A stretch of DNA of 64,000 bases from Rhizobium esperanzae (lineage in GTDB: Bacteria > Pseudomonadota > Alphaproteobacteria > Rhizobiales > Rhizobiaceae). Below the pieces are notes generated by a model. It was given only the letters and a program-made list of their open reading frames with translations, did no database searches and was not told the origin of the DNA. This document shows positions 55,688 to 63,735 of this stretch, piece after piece. Location of the stretch: positions 186,001-250,000 of the forward strand of contig NZ_MXPU01000001.1 in assembly GCF_002204185.1 (NCBI RefSeq), written 5' to 3'. Position 1 is the stretch's first letter. Each line of letters begins with the position of its first letter. The position numbers and the translations under genes are program-made.

Positions 55688-57067
55688 ATGGACTTCGATC
55701 TCGTTCTGCAGGGCACGGTGGTGCTGCCGGACCGCATCGTCGAAGCGGGTTATGTCGCCGTGCACGCCGGCAAGATCGCCGAAATCGGCCTCGGCGTCCC
55801 GCCTGCGGCGCGCGAGCGGCATCTGCTCGGAAGAGCGCTGATCCTGCCCAGCGCCATCGACGCACAGGTGCATTCGCTGTCCCAGAAGGATCAGGAGGAT
55901 TTCGTCTGGTCGACGCGGTCGGCAGCGGCCGGCGGCGTGACTACGATCGTCGACATGCCCTATGACGAAGGCAATCTCGTCTGCTCGGCGGCGGCGGTCA
56001 AACGCAAAATCGACCATGCCGCCCCGCAGGCGCGCGTCGATTTCGCGCTTTACGGCACCATCGATCCGCAAGAAGGCCCGGCGCGGATCCCGGAGATGGT
56101 CGAGGCCGGGGTTGTTGCCTTCAAATTTTCGACCTTCGGCACCGATCCCAAACGTTTTCCGCGCATTCCCCCTGCCCTGCTCGACGTCTGCTTCGCCGCG
56201 ATCGCGCCGACCGGGCTGACGGCGGGCGTGCATAATGAGGATGACGAGGCGGTGCGCAGCTATATGGAACAGGTGAAGGCGAGCGGCATCATCGACTGGC
56301 GGGCGCACGGCCTGTCTCGGCCTGCGATTACCGAGCTCCTGGCGATGCACACGATTTTCGAGACCGGGGCCAATACCGGCTGCCCCGCACATGTGGTGCA
56401 CTGCTCGCTCGGGCGCGGCTACGATATCGCCCGCGCCTACCGCCGCGACGGTTTTGCCGCCACAGTCGAATGTTGCATTCATTACCTGACGCTCGACGAG
56501 GAAAACGATGTGAGGCGCCTCGGCGGCAAGGCGAAGATCAATCCGCCGCTGCGGTCGCGCGCCGAAGTGGAGCGGCTCTGGCGGAAGGTCGCCGAGGGTG
56601 ATGTCTGGTTGGTCTCGACCGATCACGTCAGCTGGTCGGAGAACCGCAAAACCGATCCCGACATGCTCGCCAACGCATCCGGTGTTCCCGGCCTCGAGGT
56701 GATGGTGCCGCTTTTCATCAAGGGCGCTCTCGAGCGCGGCATTCCCCTCACCTGGGCCGCGCGGCTGATGGCCGAGAATCCGGCGAAGCATTTCCGGCTC
56801 GACCACATCAAGGGGGCGCTGACACCAGGCAAGGACGCCGACATTACCGTGCTGGAGCCGCGCGAAAGCATCTACGATGCGACTGCGAGCGGCAACAACG
56901 TCGTCGGCTGGAGCCCCTATAACGGCATTCGCCTGCCCTGGACCGTCTCCGCCACCTATCTGCGCGGCGAAAGGATCGCCGAGGGCGGCAAGGTGCTGGC
57001 CGCGCCCGGCACTGGGCGGTTCGTCCGGCCGCCGCCCCGCCAGGTCATATCGGGGGCCGCCGCATGA
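55688..57067 (+). CDS. Hydantoinase/dihydropyrimidinase-like amidohydrolase
   Basis: A 459-residue cyclic amidohydrolase. The Lys expected to be carboxylated is in VVAFKFSTFG, metal-binding His in AGVHNEDD and HVVHCSLG, and catalytic Asp in VSTDHVSW. The usual N-terminal HxH pair reads Asp58-Ala-Gln60-Val-His62, so one histidine is replaced by Gln. In the proposed pathway it opens hydantoin-5-propionate to N-carbamoylglutamate; allantoinase is the main alternative. AGGGAGGAAG precedes the ATG, and its end overlaps the carbamoylase gene by 4 bases. Confidence 0.8.
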   Translation: MDFDLVLQGTVVLPDRIVEAGYVAVHAGKIAEIGLGVPPAARERHLLGRALILPSAIDAQVHSLSQKDQEDFVWSTRSAAAGGVTTIVDMPYDEGNLVCSAAAVKRKIDHAAPQARVDFALYGTIDPQEGPARIPEMVEAGVVAFKFSTFGTDPKRFPRIPPALLDVCFAAIAPTGLTAGVHNEDDEAVRSYMEQVKASGIIDWRAHGLSRPAITELLAMHTIFETGANTGCPAHVVHCSLGRGYDIARAYRRDGFAATVECCIHYLTLDEENDVRRLGGKAKINPPLRSRAEVERLWRKVAEGDVWLVSTDHVSWSENRKTDPDMLANASGVPGLEVMVPLFIKGALERGIPLTWAARLMAENPAKHFRLDHIKGALTPGKDADITVLEPRESIYDATASGNNVVGWSPYNGIRLPWTVSATYLRGERIAEGGKVLAAPGTGRFVRPPPRQVISGAAA

Positions 57068-58344
57068 GCCGTAATCTTCCCGTCAATGCCGGTCGAATCG
57101 CTGAAGATATCGAGGCGCTTGCCGATATCACCGAGCCGGGGCGCCCCTGGACGCGGCGGGCTTTCACGCCGCTCTTTCTGGAAGGCCGAGCCTATATCGA
57201 GGCGCGGATGAAGGCGGCGGGGCTGGAAACGCGGATCGATGCCGCCGGCAATCTGATCGGCCGGCGCACCGGCCGCAAACCATGGCTCGGCACGATCATG
57301 CTCGGTTCGCATTCCGACACGGTGCCGGACGGCGGCCGCTTCGACGGCATTGCCGGGGTGGTCGCGGCGCTTGAGGTGGCGCGGGCGCTCAGCGACCAGA
57401 GCATCGAACTCGAGCACGATCTGGAGATCGTCGATTTCCTTGCCGAGGAGGTCAGCATCTTCGGCGTCTCCTGCATCGGCAGCCGCGGCATGACCGGGCA
57501 GTTGCCGGAAGCCTGGCTGTCGCGGGCAAGCGGTGGCCTCGATCTTGCCGGCGGCATCGCCCGGGTGGGCGGCGAGCCTGGCGTGCTGGGACAGCAGAAG
57601 CGGCCCGATCTGGCAGGCTTTCTGGAGCTTCATATCGAGCAGGGGCCGGTGCTCGAAGCCGAAAGGGAGGATATCGGCATCGTCACGGCAATCTCCGGCA
57701 TCACCCGCATCGAGATCACCGTCGAGGGACGGGCCGACCATGCCGGCACGACGCCGATGGACAGGCGGGCGGATGCGCTGGTCGCGGCCTCGCAGCTGGT
57801 GCTCGACATCCGCAACGCCGCCGCCGAGCTTGCCAAGACGCCGGGGCATTTCGCGGCGACAGTCGGTGAGTTCAGGATCGAGCCGAACGCGGCCAATGTC
57901 GTCCCCTCGAAGGTCGTGCTGCTGATCGACGGGCGCGCGGAAATCCGCCCCGACATGGAAGCCTTCTGCCGCTGGCTCGACGGCCATGTCGAAAAGCTGG
58001 CGACCGCTTACGGCGTGACGATCGAGGCGCCGAACCGGGTTTCCGACAATCCGCCAACGCCCAGTGATGTCGCGCTCCTTTCGACGCTGGAGACCGCCTG
58101 CGAACGCGTCGGCGCAAAATACCGGCGCATGGCCTCCGGCGCCGGGCACGATACGGCCTGGATCGCCAAGGTTGCGCCGGCGGCAATGATCTTCGTGCCC
58201 TGCCGGGGAGGTCGCAGCCATTGCTCCGACGAATGGGCCGACAATGAGGATATTGCGCTCGGCGCAGCCGTGCTTTTCGAGGCGGTGCGCGAGATGGACA
58301 AGGATTTGAAGCGGGAGAAGGCCGATGGGACGCATACTGGTTGA
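57064..58344 (+). CDS. M20-family N-carbamoyl-L-amino acid amidohydrolase
   Basis: A 426-residue binuclear metal hydrolase of the allantoate amidohydrolase/N-carbamoyl-L-amino acid hydrolase type. Metal ligands are in GSHSDTVPDGGRFDG, FLAEEVSIFG and FLELHIEQGPVLE; the dimerisation-domain His is in GRADHAGTTPMDRRADAL; GAGHDTAWIAKVAP follows. The motifs are intact. It would release glutamate, CO2 and ammonia from N-carbamoylglutamate. It overlaps its upstream neighbour by 4 bases and its downstream neighbour by 20. Confidence 0.86.
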   Translation: MSRNLPVNAGRIAEDIEALADITEPGRPWTRRAFTPLFLEGRAYIEARMKAAGLETRIDAAGNLIGRRTGRKPWLGTIMLGSHSDTVPDGGRFDGIAGVVAALEVARALSDQSIELEHDLEIVDFLAEEVSIFGVSCIGSRGMTGQLPEAWLSRASGGLDLAGGIARVGGEPGVLGQQKRPDLAGFLELHIEQGPVLEAEREDIGIVTAISGITRIEITVEGRADHAGTTPMDRRADALVAASQLVLDIRNAAAELAKTPGHFAATVGEFRIEPNAANVVPSKVVLLIDGRAEIRPDMEAFCRWLDGHVEKLATAYGVTIEAPNRVSDNPPTPSDVALLSTLETACERVGAKYRRMASGAGHDTAWIAKVAPAAMIFVPCRGGRSHCSDEWADNEDIALGAAVLFEAVREMDKDLKREKADGTHTG

Positions 58345-59422
58345 GAAGGACGTAGAGGCGGCTGTCAAGGGCGGCTCCGTCTATGCCGCCGGCGGCGGCG
58401 GCTGGGCCGATCACGGCCGGATGCTCGGGCTTGCGGCCGTCACCATCGGCAAGCCTGAGCTGGTATCGGTCGACGAATTGAAGGATGACGACTGGATTGC
58501 CACGGCGGCGGCGATCGGCGCGCCGGCCTCCACCACGCCCTGGGAAATGCAGGGCGTCGATTATGTGAAGGCGGTGCAATTGCTTCAGGAGGCGCTCGGC
58601 GAAAGGCTTTCCGGGCTGATCATCGGCCAGAACGGCAAATCGTCTACGCTGAACGGCTGGCTGCCATCGGCGATTCTCGGCACCAAGGTGGTCGATGCCG
58701 TCGGCGATATCCGCGCACATCCCACCGGCGACATGGGCTCGATCGGCATGGCCGCCTCACCCGAGCCGATGATCCAGACCGCCGTCGGCGGCAACAGGGC
58801 CGAGAACCGCTACATCGAGCTGGTGGTGAAGGGTGCGACGGCCAAGATCTCGCCGGTGCTGCGAGCCGCGGCCGATCAGTCCGGCGGCTTCATCGCCAGC
58901 TGCCGCAATCCGCTCCGGGCTTCTTACGTGCGCAGCCATGCCGCACTTGGCGGCATCTCGATGGCGCTTGCGCTCGGCGAGGCGATCATTGCGGCGGAGA
59001 AGCGTGGCGGGCCAGCGGTCATCGATGCGATCTGCAAGACGACGGGCGGACATATCCTCGCCGAAGGAGTCATCAGCCGGAAGAACGTCGTCTACACTAG
59101 GGAGGCCTTCGACATCGGCACCATCACCGTCGGCTCGGGCAATAAATCGGTGACGCTGCATGTGATGAACGAATATATGGCCGTGGACGATGCGGGCGGT
59201 GGGCGGCTTGCCACCTTCCCCGCCGTGATCACCACGCTGTCGCCTGAGGGCGAGCCGCTGAGCGTCGGGCAGTTACAGGAAGGCATGCAAATCTTCATCC
59301 TGCATGTGCCGATGGATATCATTCCGCTGTCGGCTAGCGTACTCGATCCGACAGTTTATCCCGTCGTCGAAAAGGCGATTGGTATCGAGATCGCGCGTTA
59401 TGCACTGGCGGCGAAGGCCTGA
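58325..59422 (+). CDS. DUF917 family protein, candidate thiohydantoin desulfhydrase
   Basis: A 365-residue DUF917 protein with the N-terminal GGSVYAAGGGGWADHG loop, GAPASTTPWEMQG, and DIRAHPTGDMGSIGM. DUF917 proteins often occur beside hydantoinases, and one is thought to remove sulfur from the thiohydantoin intermediate of ergothioneine breakdown. That role is inferred here from context. The 20-base overlap with the carbamoylase gene implies tight coupling. The ATG at 58325 lies inside the previous gene, with GGGAGAAGG upstream as its ribosome-binding site. Confidence 0.8.
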   Translation: MGRILVEKDVEAAVKGGSVYAAGGGGWADHGRMLGLAAVTIGKPELVSVDELKDDDWIATAAAIGAPASTTPWEMQGVDYVKAVQLLQEALGERLSGLIIGQNGKSSTLNGWLPSAILGTKVVDAVGDIRAHPTGDMGSIGMAASPEPMIQTAVGGNRAENRYIELVVKGATAKISPVLRAAADQSGGFIASCRNPLRASYVRSHAALGGISMALALGEAIIAAEKRGGPAVIDAICKTTGGHILAEGVISRKNVVYTREAFDIGTITVGSGNKSVTLHVMNEYMAVDDAGGGRLATFPAVITTLSPEGEPLSVGQLQEGMQIFILHVPMDIIPLSASVLDPTVYPVVEKAIGIEIARYALAAKA

Positions 59423-59425
59423 GCC

Positions 59426-59755
59426 ATGGCACGCGATCCCGGCCTTGAAGAACTGCTGCGTGAGGAACTCGGCGATCGTCCTGAGCTCAGCGAAAAATCC
59501 ATGTTCGGCGGCCGCGCCTTCCTGCTGAACGGCAATCTTCTCTGCGGCGCCCGCAGTGACGGCATGCTGATCCGTCTCGGCAAGGGCAACGATGATTGGG
59601 CGCTGGCGCTGCCGGGCGTAATCCGGATGCTGATGGGCGAGCGAGTCATGCACGGCTGGCTGCGCGCCTCCGCCGAGGCTTACGGCGACGATGCCCTGAG
59701 ACGGCGTCTGCTCGATGCGGCGCTTGCCTATGTGGAATCGCTGCCGGGCAAGTGA
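59426..59755 (+). CDS. TfoX N-terminal domain protein
   Basis: A 109-residue protein that is essentially one TfoX_N domain: LSEKSMFGGRAFLLNGNLLCGA, then MLIRLGKGNDDWALALPGV. In TfoX/Sxy this domain belongs to a competence regulator; stand-alone copies have no assigned function. It starts 3 bases after DUF917 ends, so it belongs to the same transcript. Its purpose in the cluster is unknown. Confidence 0.8.
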   Translation: MARDPGLEELLREELGDRPELSEKSMFGGRAFLLNGNLLCGARSDGMLIRLGKGNDDWALALPGVIRMLMGERVMHGWLRASAEAYGDDALRRRLLDAALAYVESLPGK

Positions 59756-59757
59756 CG

Positions 59758-59962
59758 CCATTTCCCTTCTCCCCAGTGGAGGTCCGAAGGACGGGTCGAG
59801 ACCTGCGGCTAGACCCCGGTCAGAGGTCCGAAGGACAGATGAGGGGGTGAGCGACGCCAGGAGCGAATGCGCTGAGCGCAAGCGAAGAGCAATGGAGGGC
59901 GTGCCGTGCGGCCCCCTCATCCGACCCTTCGGGCTACCTTCTCCCCGCTGGGGAAGGGAAGA
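59758..59962. repeat. RIME-like palindromic intergenic repeat, copy C
   Basis: It fills the gap between the TfoX-domain gene and the urocanase-like gene. It contains GGTCCGAAGGACNGG twice (about 59781 and 59824), inverted CCCCTCATCC/ATGAGGGGGT ends, and CCTTCTCCCC/GGGGAAGGG arms near 59938-59957. Modules match copies A and B. It may reduce or tune read-through into the last gene of the cluster. Confidence 0.65.
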
Positions 59963-59988
59963 GCAGAGAACCAAGCGAGGAACCCACG

Positions 59989-61650
59989 ATGCCGAAGGCC
60001 AATCCACGTCATCCGAAATTTCCGATTCCCGGCGGGCCGGAGTTGCGCGCCAAGGGCTGGCGGCAGGAGGCGCTGCTGCGGCTCCTCGAAAACGTGCTCG
60101 CCGTCGGCGAGGATCCCGACAATCTGATCGTCTATGCCGCGCTCGGCAAGGCGGCCCGCAACTGGGCGGCGCACAAGGGCATTGTCAAGGCGCTGACGGA
60201 GATGGATGAGGACCAGACGCTGCTCATCCAGTCCGGCAAGCCGATCGGGCTCGTAAAGACCCATGCCAGGGCGCCCCTTGTCATCATGGCGAACTGCAAC
60301 ATCGTCGGGCAATGGGCAAAGGCCGAAGTGTTCTACGAGTTGCAGCGCAAAGGGCTGATCTGCTGGGGCGGGCTGACGGCCGGGGCCTGGCAATATATCG
60401 GCAGTCAGGGCGTCATCCAGGGCACCTACGAGATTTTCATGCGCATTGCCGAACGTCGCTTCGGCGGCGATCTCCAAGGCCGCTTCGTGCTGACGGCCGG
60501 CCTTGGCGGCATGGGCGGGGCACAGCCGCTCGCCGGCCGCATGGCGGGCGCGGCGATCCTCTGCGTCGACATCGATCCGGAGCGGGCGCGCAAACGCCAG
60601 CAGATCGGCTATCTCCAGGAGATCGCGCCGGATCTCGATACCGCCCTTCAAATGATCGATAGGGCGGTGAAGGACAAGCGGGCGCTCTCCGTCGGCCTCG
60701 TCGCGAATGCGGCGGAGGTCTATCCCGAGATCGCGCGGCGCGGCATCGTGCCCGATATCGTCACCGATCAGACCTCGGCGCATGACCTCGTCTATGGCTA
60801 CGTGCCGAAGGGCATGAGCCTCGATCAGGTCAAAGGCTTGCGCGACGATGGCCAGGGGCAATTGATGGCGGCAAGCCGCGCCTCGATCGTCGAGCATGTC
60901 AGCGCGATGCTGGACTTCCAGAAGCGCGGCTCCGAAGTCTTCGACAACGGCAACCTGATCCGTACCCAGGCGAAAGAGGGCGGCGTCACCAATGCCTTCG
61001 ACATTCCGATCTTCACCGAAGCCTATCTCAGGCCGCTCTTTGCCCGGGCGATCGGCCCGTTCCGCTGGATGGCCCTGTCGGGCGAGGAGAGCGATATCGC
61101 CCGCATCGACGATCTGCTGCTCGAACTCTTCCCCGACAACAAGATCATCACCAACTGGATCCGGCTGGCGCGCGAGCACGTTCCCTTCGAGGGGCTACCG
61201 GCGCGCATCGCCTGGCTCGGCCACGGCGAACGCACGATGCTGGCGCGGCGCGTCAATGCGCTGGTCGCAGGCGGCGAACTCAAAGGCCCGGTCGCCTTTT
61301 CCCGCGACCATCTCGATGCCGGCGCCATGGCGCATCCCAACATCATGACCGAGCGGATGAAGGACGGTTCGGATGCGATCGCCGACTGGCCGCTAATCGA
61401 TGCGATGATGCTCTGCTCGTCGATGGCCGATCTCGTCGTCGTCCATTCCGGCGGCGGCGGTTATGCCGGCTACATGACGAGCTGCGGCGTCACCGTCGTC
61501 GCCGACGGCACCGATGCTGCCGACGAACGGCTCGACCACGCGCTGACCAACGACACCGCCCTCGGCGTCATGCGGTATGCCGATGCCGGTTATGAGGAGG
61601 CGCTTGATGAAGTGGCGAAGAAGGATGTGCCCTATATCCGGCTTGGTTGA
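59989..61650 (+). CDS. Urocanase-family protein, candidate thiourocanate hydratase
   Basis: A 553-residue protein related to urocanate hydratase throughout, with the NAD+ site TAGLGGMGGAQPLAGRMAGA at about residues 169-188 and GRDHLD-like SRDHLDAGAMAHP. It departs from HutU at conserved places: the Cys of ARICW is Ala408 (ARIAW), and the HHGGGVGMG loop reads VHSGGGGYAGYM. With the MIO-less lyase and DUF917 partners it is best read as a thiourocanate hydratase (or one acting on S-methyl-thiourocanate). Ordinary HutU is less likely because hutI, hutF and hutG are absent. Confidence 0.75.
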   Translation: MPKANPRHPKFPIPGGPELRAKGWRQEALLRLLENVLAVGEDPDNLIVYAALGKAARNWAAHKGIVKALTEMDEDQTLLIQSGKPIGLVKTHARAPLVIMANCNIVGQWAKAEVFYELQRKGLICWGGLTAGAWQYIGSQGVIQGTYEIFMRIAERRFGGDLQGRFVLTAGLGGMGGAQPLAGRMAGAAILCVDIDPERARKRQQIGYLQEIAPDLDTALQMIDRAVKDKRALSVGLVANAAEVYPEIARRGIVPDIVTDQTSAHDLVYGYVPKGMSLDQVKGLRDDGQGQLMAASRASIVEHVSAMLDFQKRGSEVFDNGNLIRTQAKEGGVTNAFDIPIFTEAYLRPLFARAIGPFRWMALSGEESDIARIDDLLLELFPDNKIITNWIRLAREHVPFEGLPARIAWLGHGERTMLARRVNALVAGGELKGPVAFSRDHLDAGAMAHPNIMTERMKDGSDAIADWPLIDAMMLCSSMADLVVVHSGGGGYAGYMTSCGVTVVADGTDAADERLDHALTNDTALGVMRYADAGYEEALDEVAKKDVPYIRLG

Positions 61651-61702
61651 AATGAACCACGACATGCTATATATCATTGTCATATCTCATTGAGGTTTTG
61701 AC

Positions 61703-61945
61703 ATGGAAACAGCAAAGATTTTCTGGTCGGGACGTTCCCAGGCCGTCCGGCTGCCCAAGGAATTCCGTTTCGATGGTGACAGTGTCGCCATTCGGCGGCA
61801 GGGGCGTGCGATCATTCTTGAGCCGATTTCCGACGATTGGGAGTGGCTAGCTGACGTGATCGGTCCTGTCGATCCCGACTTTGCAGCGGCAGCGGAAGAG
61901 CAGCCCGCCCCGCAAGAGCGATCCGAGCTCGACTTCTTCAAATGA
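61703..61945 (+). CDS. vapB: VapB-type antitoxin (AbrB/MazE-like)
   Basis: An 80-residue protein with a SpoVT/AbrB swapped-hairpin domain at the start ([20 protein letters not shown]) and an acidic C-terminal tail that would wrap the toxin. It neutralises VapC and represses the operon. Direct ATATC-ATTG repeats at 61671-61692 just before the start may be the operator. Its stop overlaps the toxin ATG by 4 bases. Confidence 0.88.
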   Translation: METAKIFWSGRSQAVRLPKEFRFDGDSVAIRRQGRAIILEPISDDWEWLADVIGPVDPDFAAAAEEQPAPQERSELDFFK

Positions 61946-62334
61946 CGTATCTCCTCGATACGAATGCCGTCATCGCCTTGATGAAGGGTAACGAGAGACT
62001 GATCGCCGGACTGCGCAGACACAGGCCGCAGGATTTCGCCATCCCGGCAATCGTCGCGCACGAACTCTTCTACGGTGCTTACAAAAGCCTCCGCATCGAG
62101 GAGAATCTGGCACGGATCGACGGGCTGCAATTCGCCGTCCTGGAATTCGACCGGAACGATGCGCAAAAGGCGGGGGAAATCCGGGCCGCACTGCAAGCGT
62201 CGGGAACGCCGATTGGACCTTATGACGTGCTGATTGCCGGGCAGGCCGTCGCCCGCGGCCTCATTCTGATTACCCGCAACCTCAGGGAGTTCGAACGCGC
62301 GGCAGGTTTGCAGGCCGAGAATTGGGAAGGCTAG
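61942..62334 (+). CDS. vapC: VapC-type PIN-domain toxin
   Basis: A 130-residue PIN-domain ribonuclease. The four acidic catalytic residues are visible: Asp6 in [11 protein letters not shown], Glu in VAHELFYGA, Asp in GPYDVLIAG, and a final Asn/Glu region in [13 protein letters not shown]. VapC enzymes cut initiator tRNA or other stable RNA. It is coupled to vapB, and the pair lies just downstream of the ergothioneine-like cluster. Confidence 0.9.
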   Translation: MTYLLDTNAVIALMKGNERLIAGLRRHRPQDFAIPAIVAHELFYGAYKSLRIEENLARIDGLQFAVLEFDRNDAQKAGEIRAALQASGTPIGPYDVLIAGQAVARGLILITRNLREFERAAGLQAENWEG

Positions 62335-62350
62335 GTTCGGCACCCCAAAA

Positions 62351-63619
62351 CTATCGGGCGTCCCTCGCAAAGTGCTGGGCGACACAGGCGGAGATAAAGG
62401 CGAGGGTCAGCATGACAAGGGTGAAGGCGACGACGGCGGCCCAGCCGTCGATTGCCCAGAACCAGCCGCCCGCGGACCCCATCAGGCTGGAGCCGACGTA
62501 ATAGGCCAGCATATAGAGCGACGAGGCGTGGCCTTTGGTGCCGTGCGCCAGCCTACCGACGAGGCCGCTAGCGATGGAATGGCTCATGAAGAAGCCGGCC
62601 GTCAGCACAATAATCCCGAGGATGATCGATGGCAGCGCGGCGGAGAGCGTCAGCACGCTGCCGGCGGCCGTTAGCGCCAGGCCGAAGAGCAGCACGCGAA
62701 AATGCCCGATCCGATCTCCGATGAGGCCGCCGATCGAGGCGGCGCCGATGCCGAAGAGATAAACGGTGAAGATCAAGCCGAGTTCGGTCTGATTGAGGCC
62801 GTAAGGCGGCGCCACGAGGCGGAAACCGGCGTAATTGTAGGCGGTGACGAAGGAACCCATCGCCAGGAAGGCTATGGCGAAGATGAAGGGCAGCGCCGGA
62901 TTGGCGAGATGGCCGAGCCAGGCCTTGGCATGGAAACGCGGATCGAAGCCCGGCCGGCGGACGAAATTCCGCGATGGCGGCAGCAGGGCGATGAAGCCGA
63001 GCGCCGCGGCAAGGCCGATGGCGCCGATGAGAAACAGCGCCGGCCGCCAGCCGAGATATTCGGCGAAAATGCCGGTCAGCACGCGGCCGGACATGCCGCC
63101 GAAGGCCGTGCCGCCGACATAAAGGCCCATGGTGGCGCCGAGACCGCGCGAATCGATCTCCTCCGCGAGATAGGCCATGGCGACGGCGGGCACGCCGCCG
63201 AGAACGAGACCCTCAACGGCGCGGATGACGAGCAGCAGGTGCCAGTTCGGCGCAAAAGCCGTGGCCACCGTCAACAAGGCCGCGCCGACCAGTGAAATCG
63301 ACATCAGGCTGCGGCGACCGACCCCTTCCGAGACGGCGGCGGCGCAGACGATGGCGAGTGCGAGGAAACCCGTGGAGAGCGACAGCGACAGCGAGCTTTC
63401 GGCGGGGCTAACGGAAAATTCCTGCGAAAAGATCGGCAGCAGCGGCTGCACGCAATAGAGCAGCGAGAAGGTGGAAAAGCCGGAGAGGAAAAGCGCCAGG
63501 CTGGCGCGGCGATAGGCACCGGTGCCGCGTGTCAAATAGCGCTTTTCTCCTGTGAGCACGGTCTTCACGGCGTGCACCGAGGGCGGCATATCTTCATGCT
63601 GACGGACTTTCGAAGTCAT
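62351..63619 (-). CDS. MFS transporter (YnfM-like efflux family)
   Basis: A 422-residue major facilitator with 12 predicted helices. The loop 2-3 motif is SEGVGRRSLMSISLVGAALL, and the GGVPAVAMAYLAEEI segment in helix 5 resembles drug/sugar-efflux members. The cargo is unknown. The ATG at 63619 has no good ribosome-binding site and lies 6 bases from an inverted repeat; ATG 63589 is the alternative. It is downstream of and co-oriented with the LysR-type regulator, so it may be its target. Confidence 0.86.
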   Translation of the reverse strand: MTSKVRQHEDMPPSVHAVKTVLTGEKRYLTRGTGAYRRASLALFLSGFSTFSLLYCVQPLLPIFSQEFSVSPAESSLSLSLSTGFLALAIVCAAAVSEGVGRRSLMSISLVGAALLTVATAFAPNWHLLLVIRAVEGLVLGGVPAVAMAYLAEEIDSRGLGATMGLYVGGTAFGGMSGRVLTGIFAEYLGWRPALFLIGAIGLAAALGFIALLPPSRNFVRRPGFDPRFHAKAWLGHLANPALPFIFAIAFLAMGSFVTAYNYAGFRLVAPPYGLNQTELGLIFTVYLFGIGAASIGGLIGDRIGHFRVLLFGLALTAAGSVLTLSAALPSIILGIIVLTAGFFMSHSIASGLVGRLAHGTKGHASSLYMLAYYVGSSLMGSAGGWFWAIDGWAAVVAFTLVMLTLAFISACVAQHFARDAR

Positions 63620-63624
63620 GGGTT

Positions 63625-63673
63625 AGAACAGGATGATTTTAGGCCGTTTGGCCTAAAAACTGAATCCTGTTCT
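63625..63673. repeat. Two-stem inverted repeat upstream of the MFS gene
   Basis: Outer arms AGAACAGGAT / ATCCTGTTCT (63625-63634 and 63664-63673) and inner arms TTTTAGGCC / GGCCTAAAA (63637-63645 and 63650-63658) form a long hairpin. The right outer arm continues as the ATCCTGTTCTACATTAA sequence shared with 55581-55597. Confidence 0.75.
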
Positions 63674-63687
63674 ACATTAAAGAGTTA

Positions 63688-63735
63688 GAGCATGATGTCG
63701 TCCGAAAACCGCTCACACTTTTCGGCATCATGCTC
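63688..63735. repeat. ATCATGC palindrome overlapping the end of the LysR gene
   Basis: Ten-base perfect arms GAGCATGATG / CATCATGCTC plus inner arms CCGAAAA / TTTTCGG. The stop codon of the LysR-type gene (63728-63730, minus) lies inside the right arm, so the repeat supplies the end of that coding sequence. Confidence 0.75.

Noticed and set aside
53980..61650. Ordinary histidine utilisation (hut) operon
   Set aside because: The lyase lacks MIO residues, the urocanase lacks its conserved Cys, hutI/hutF/hutG are absent, and hydantoinase, carbamoylase and DUF917 genes have no role in the hut pathway.
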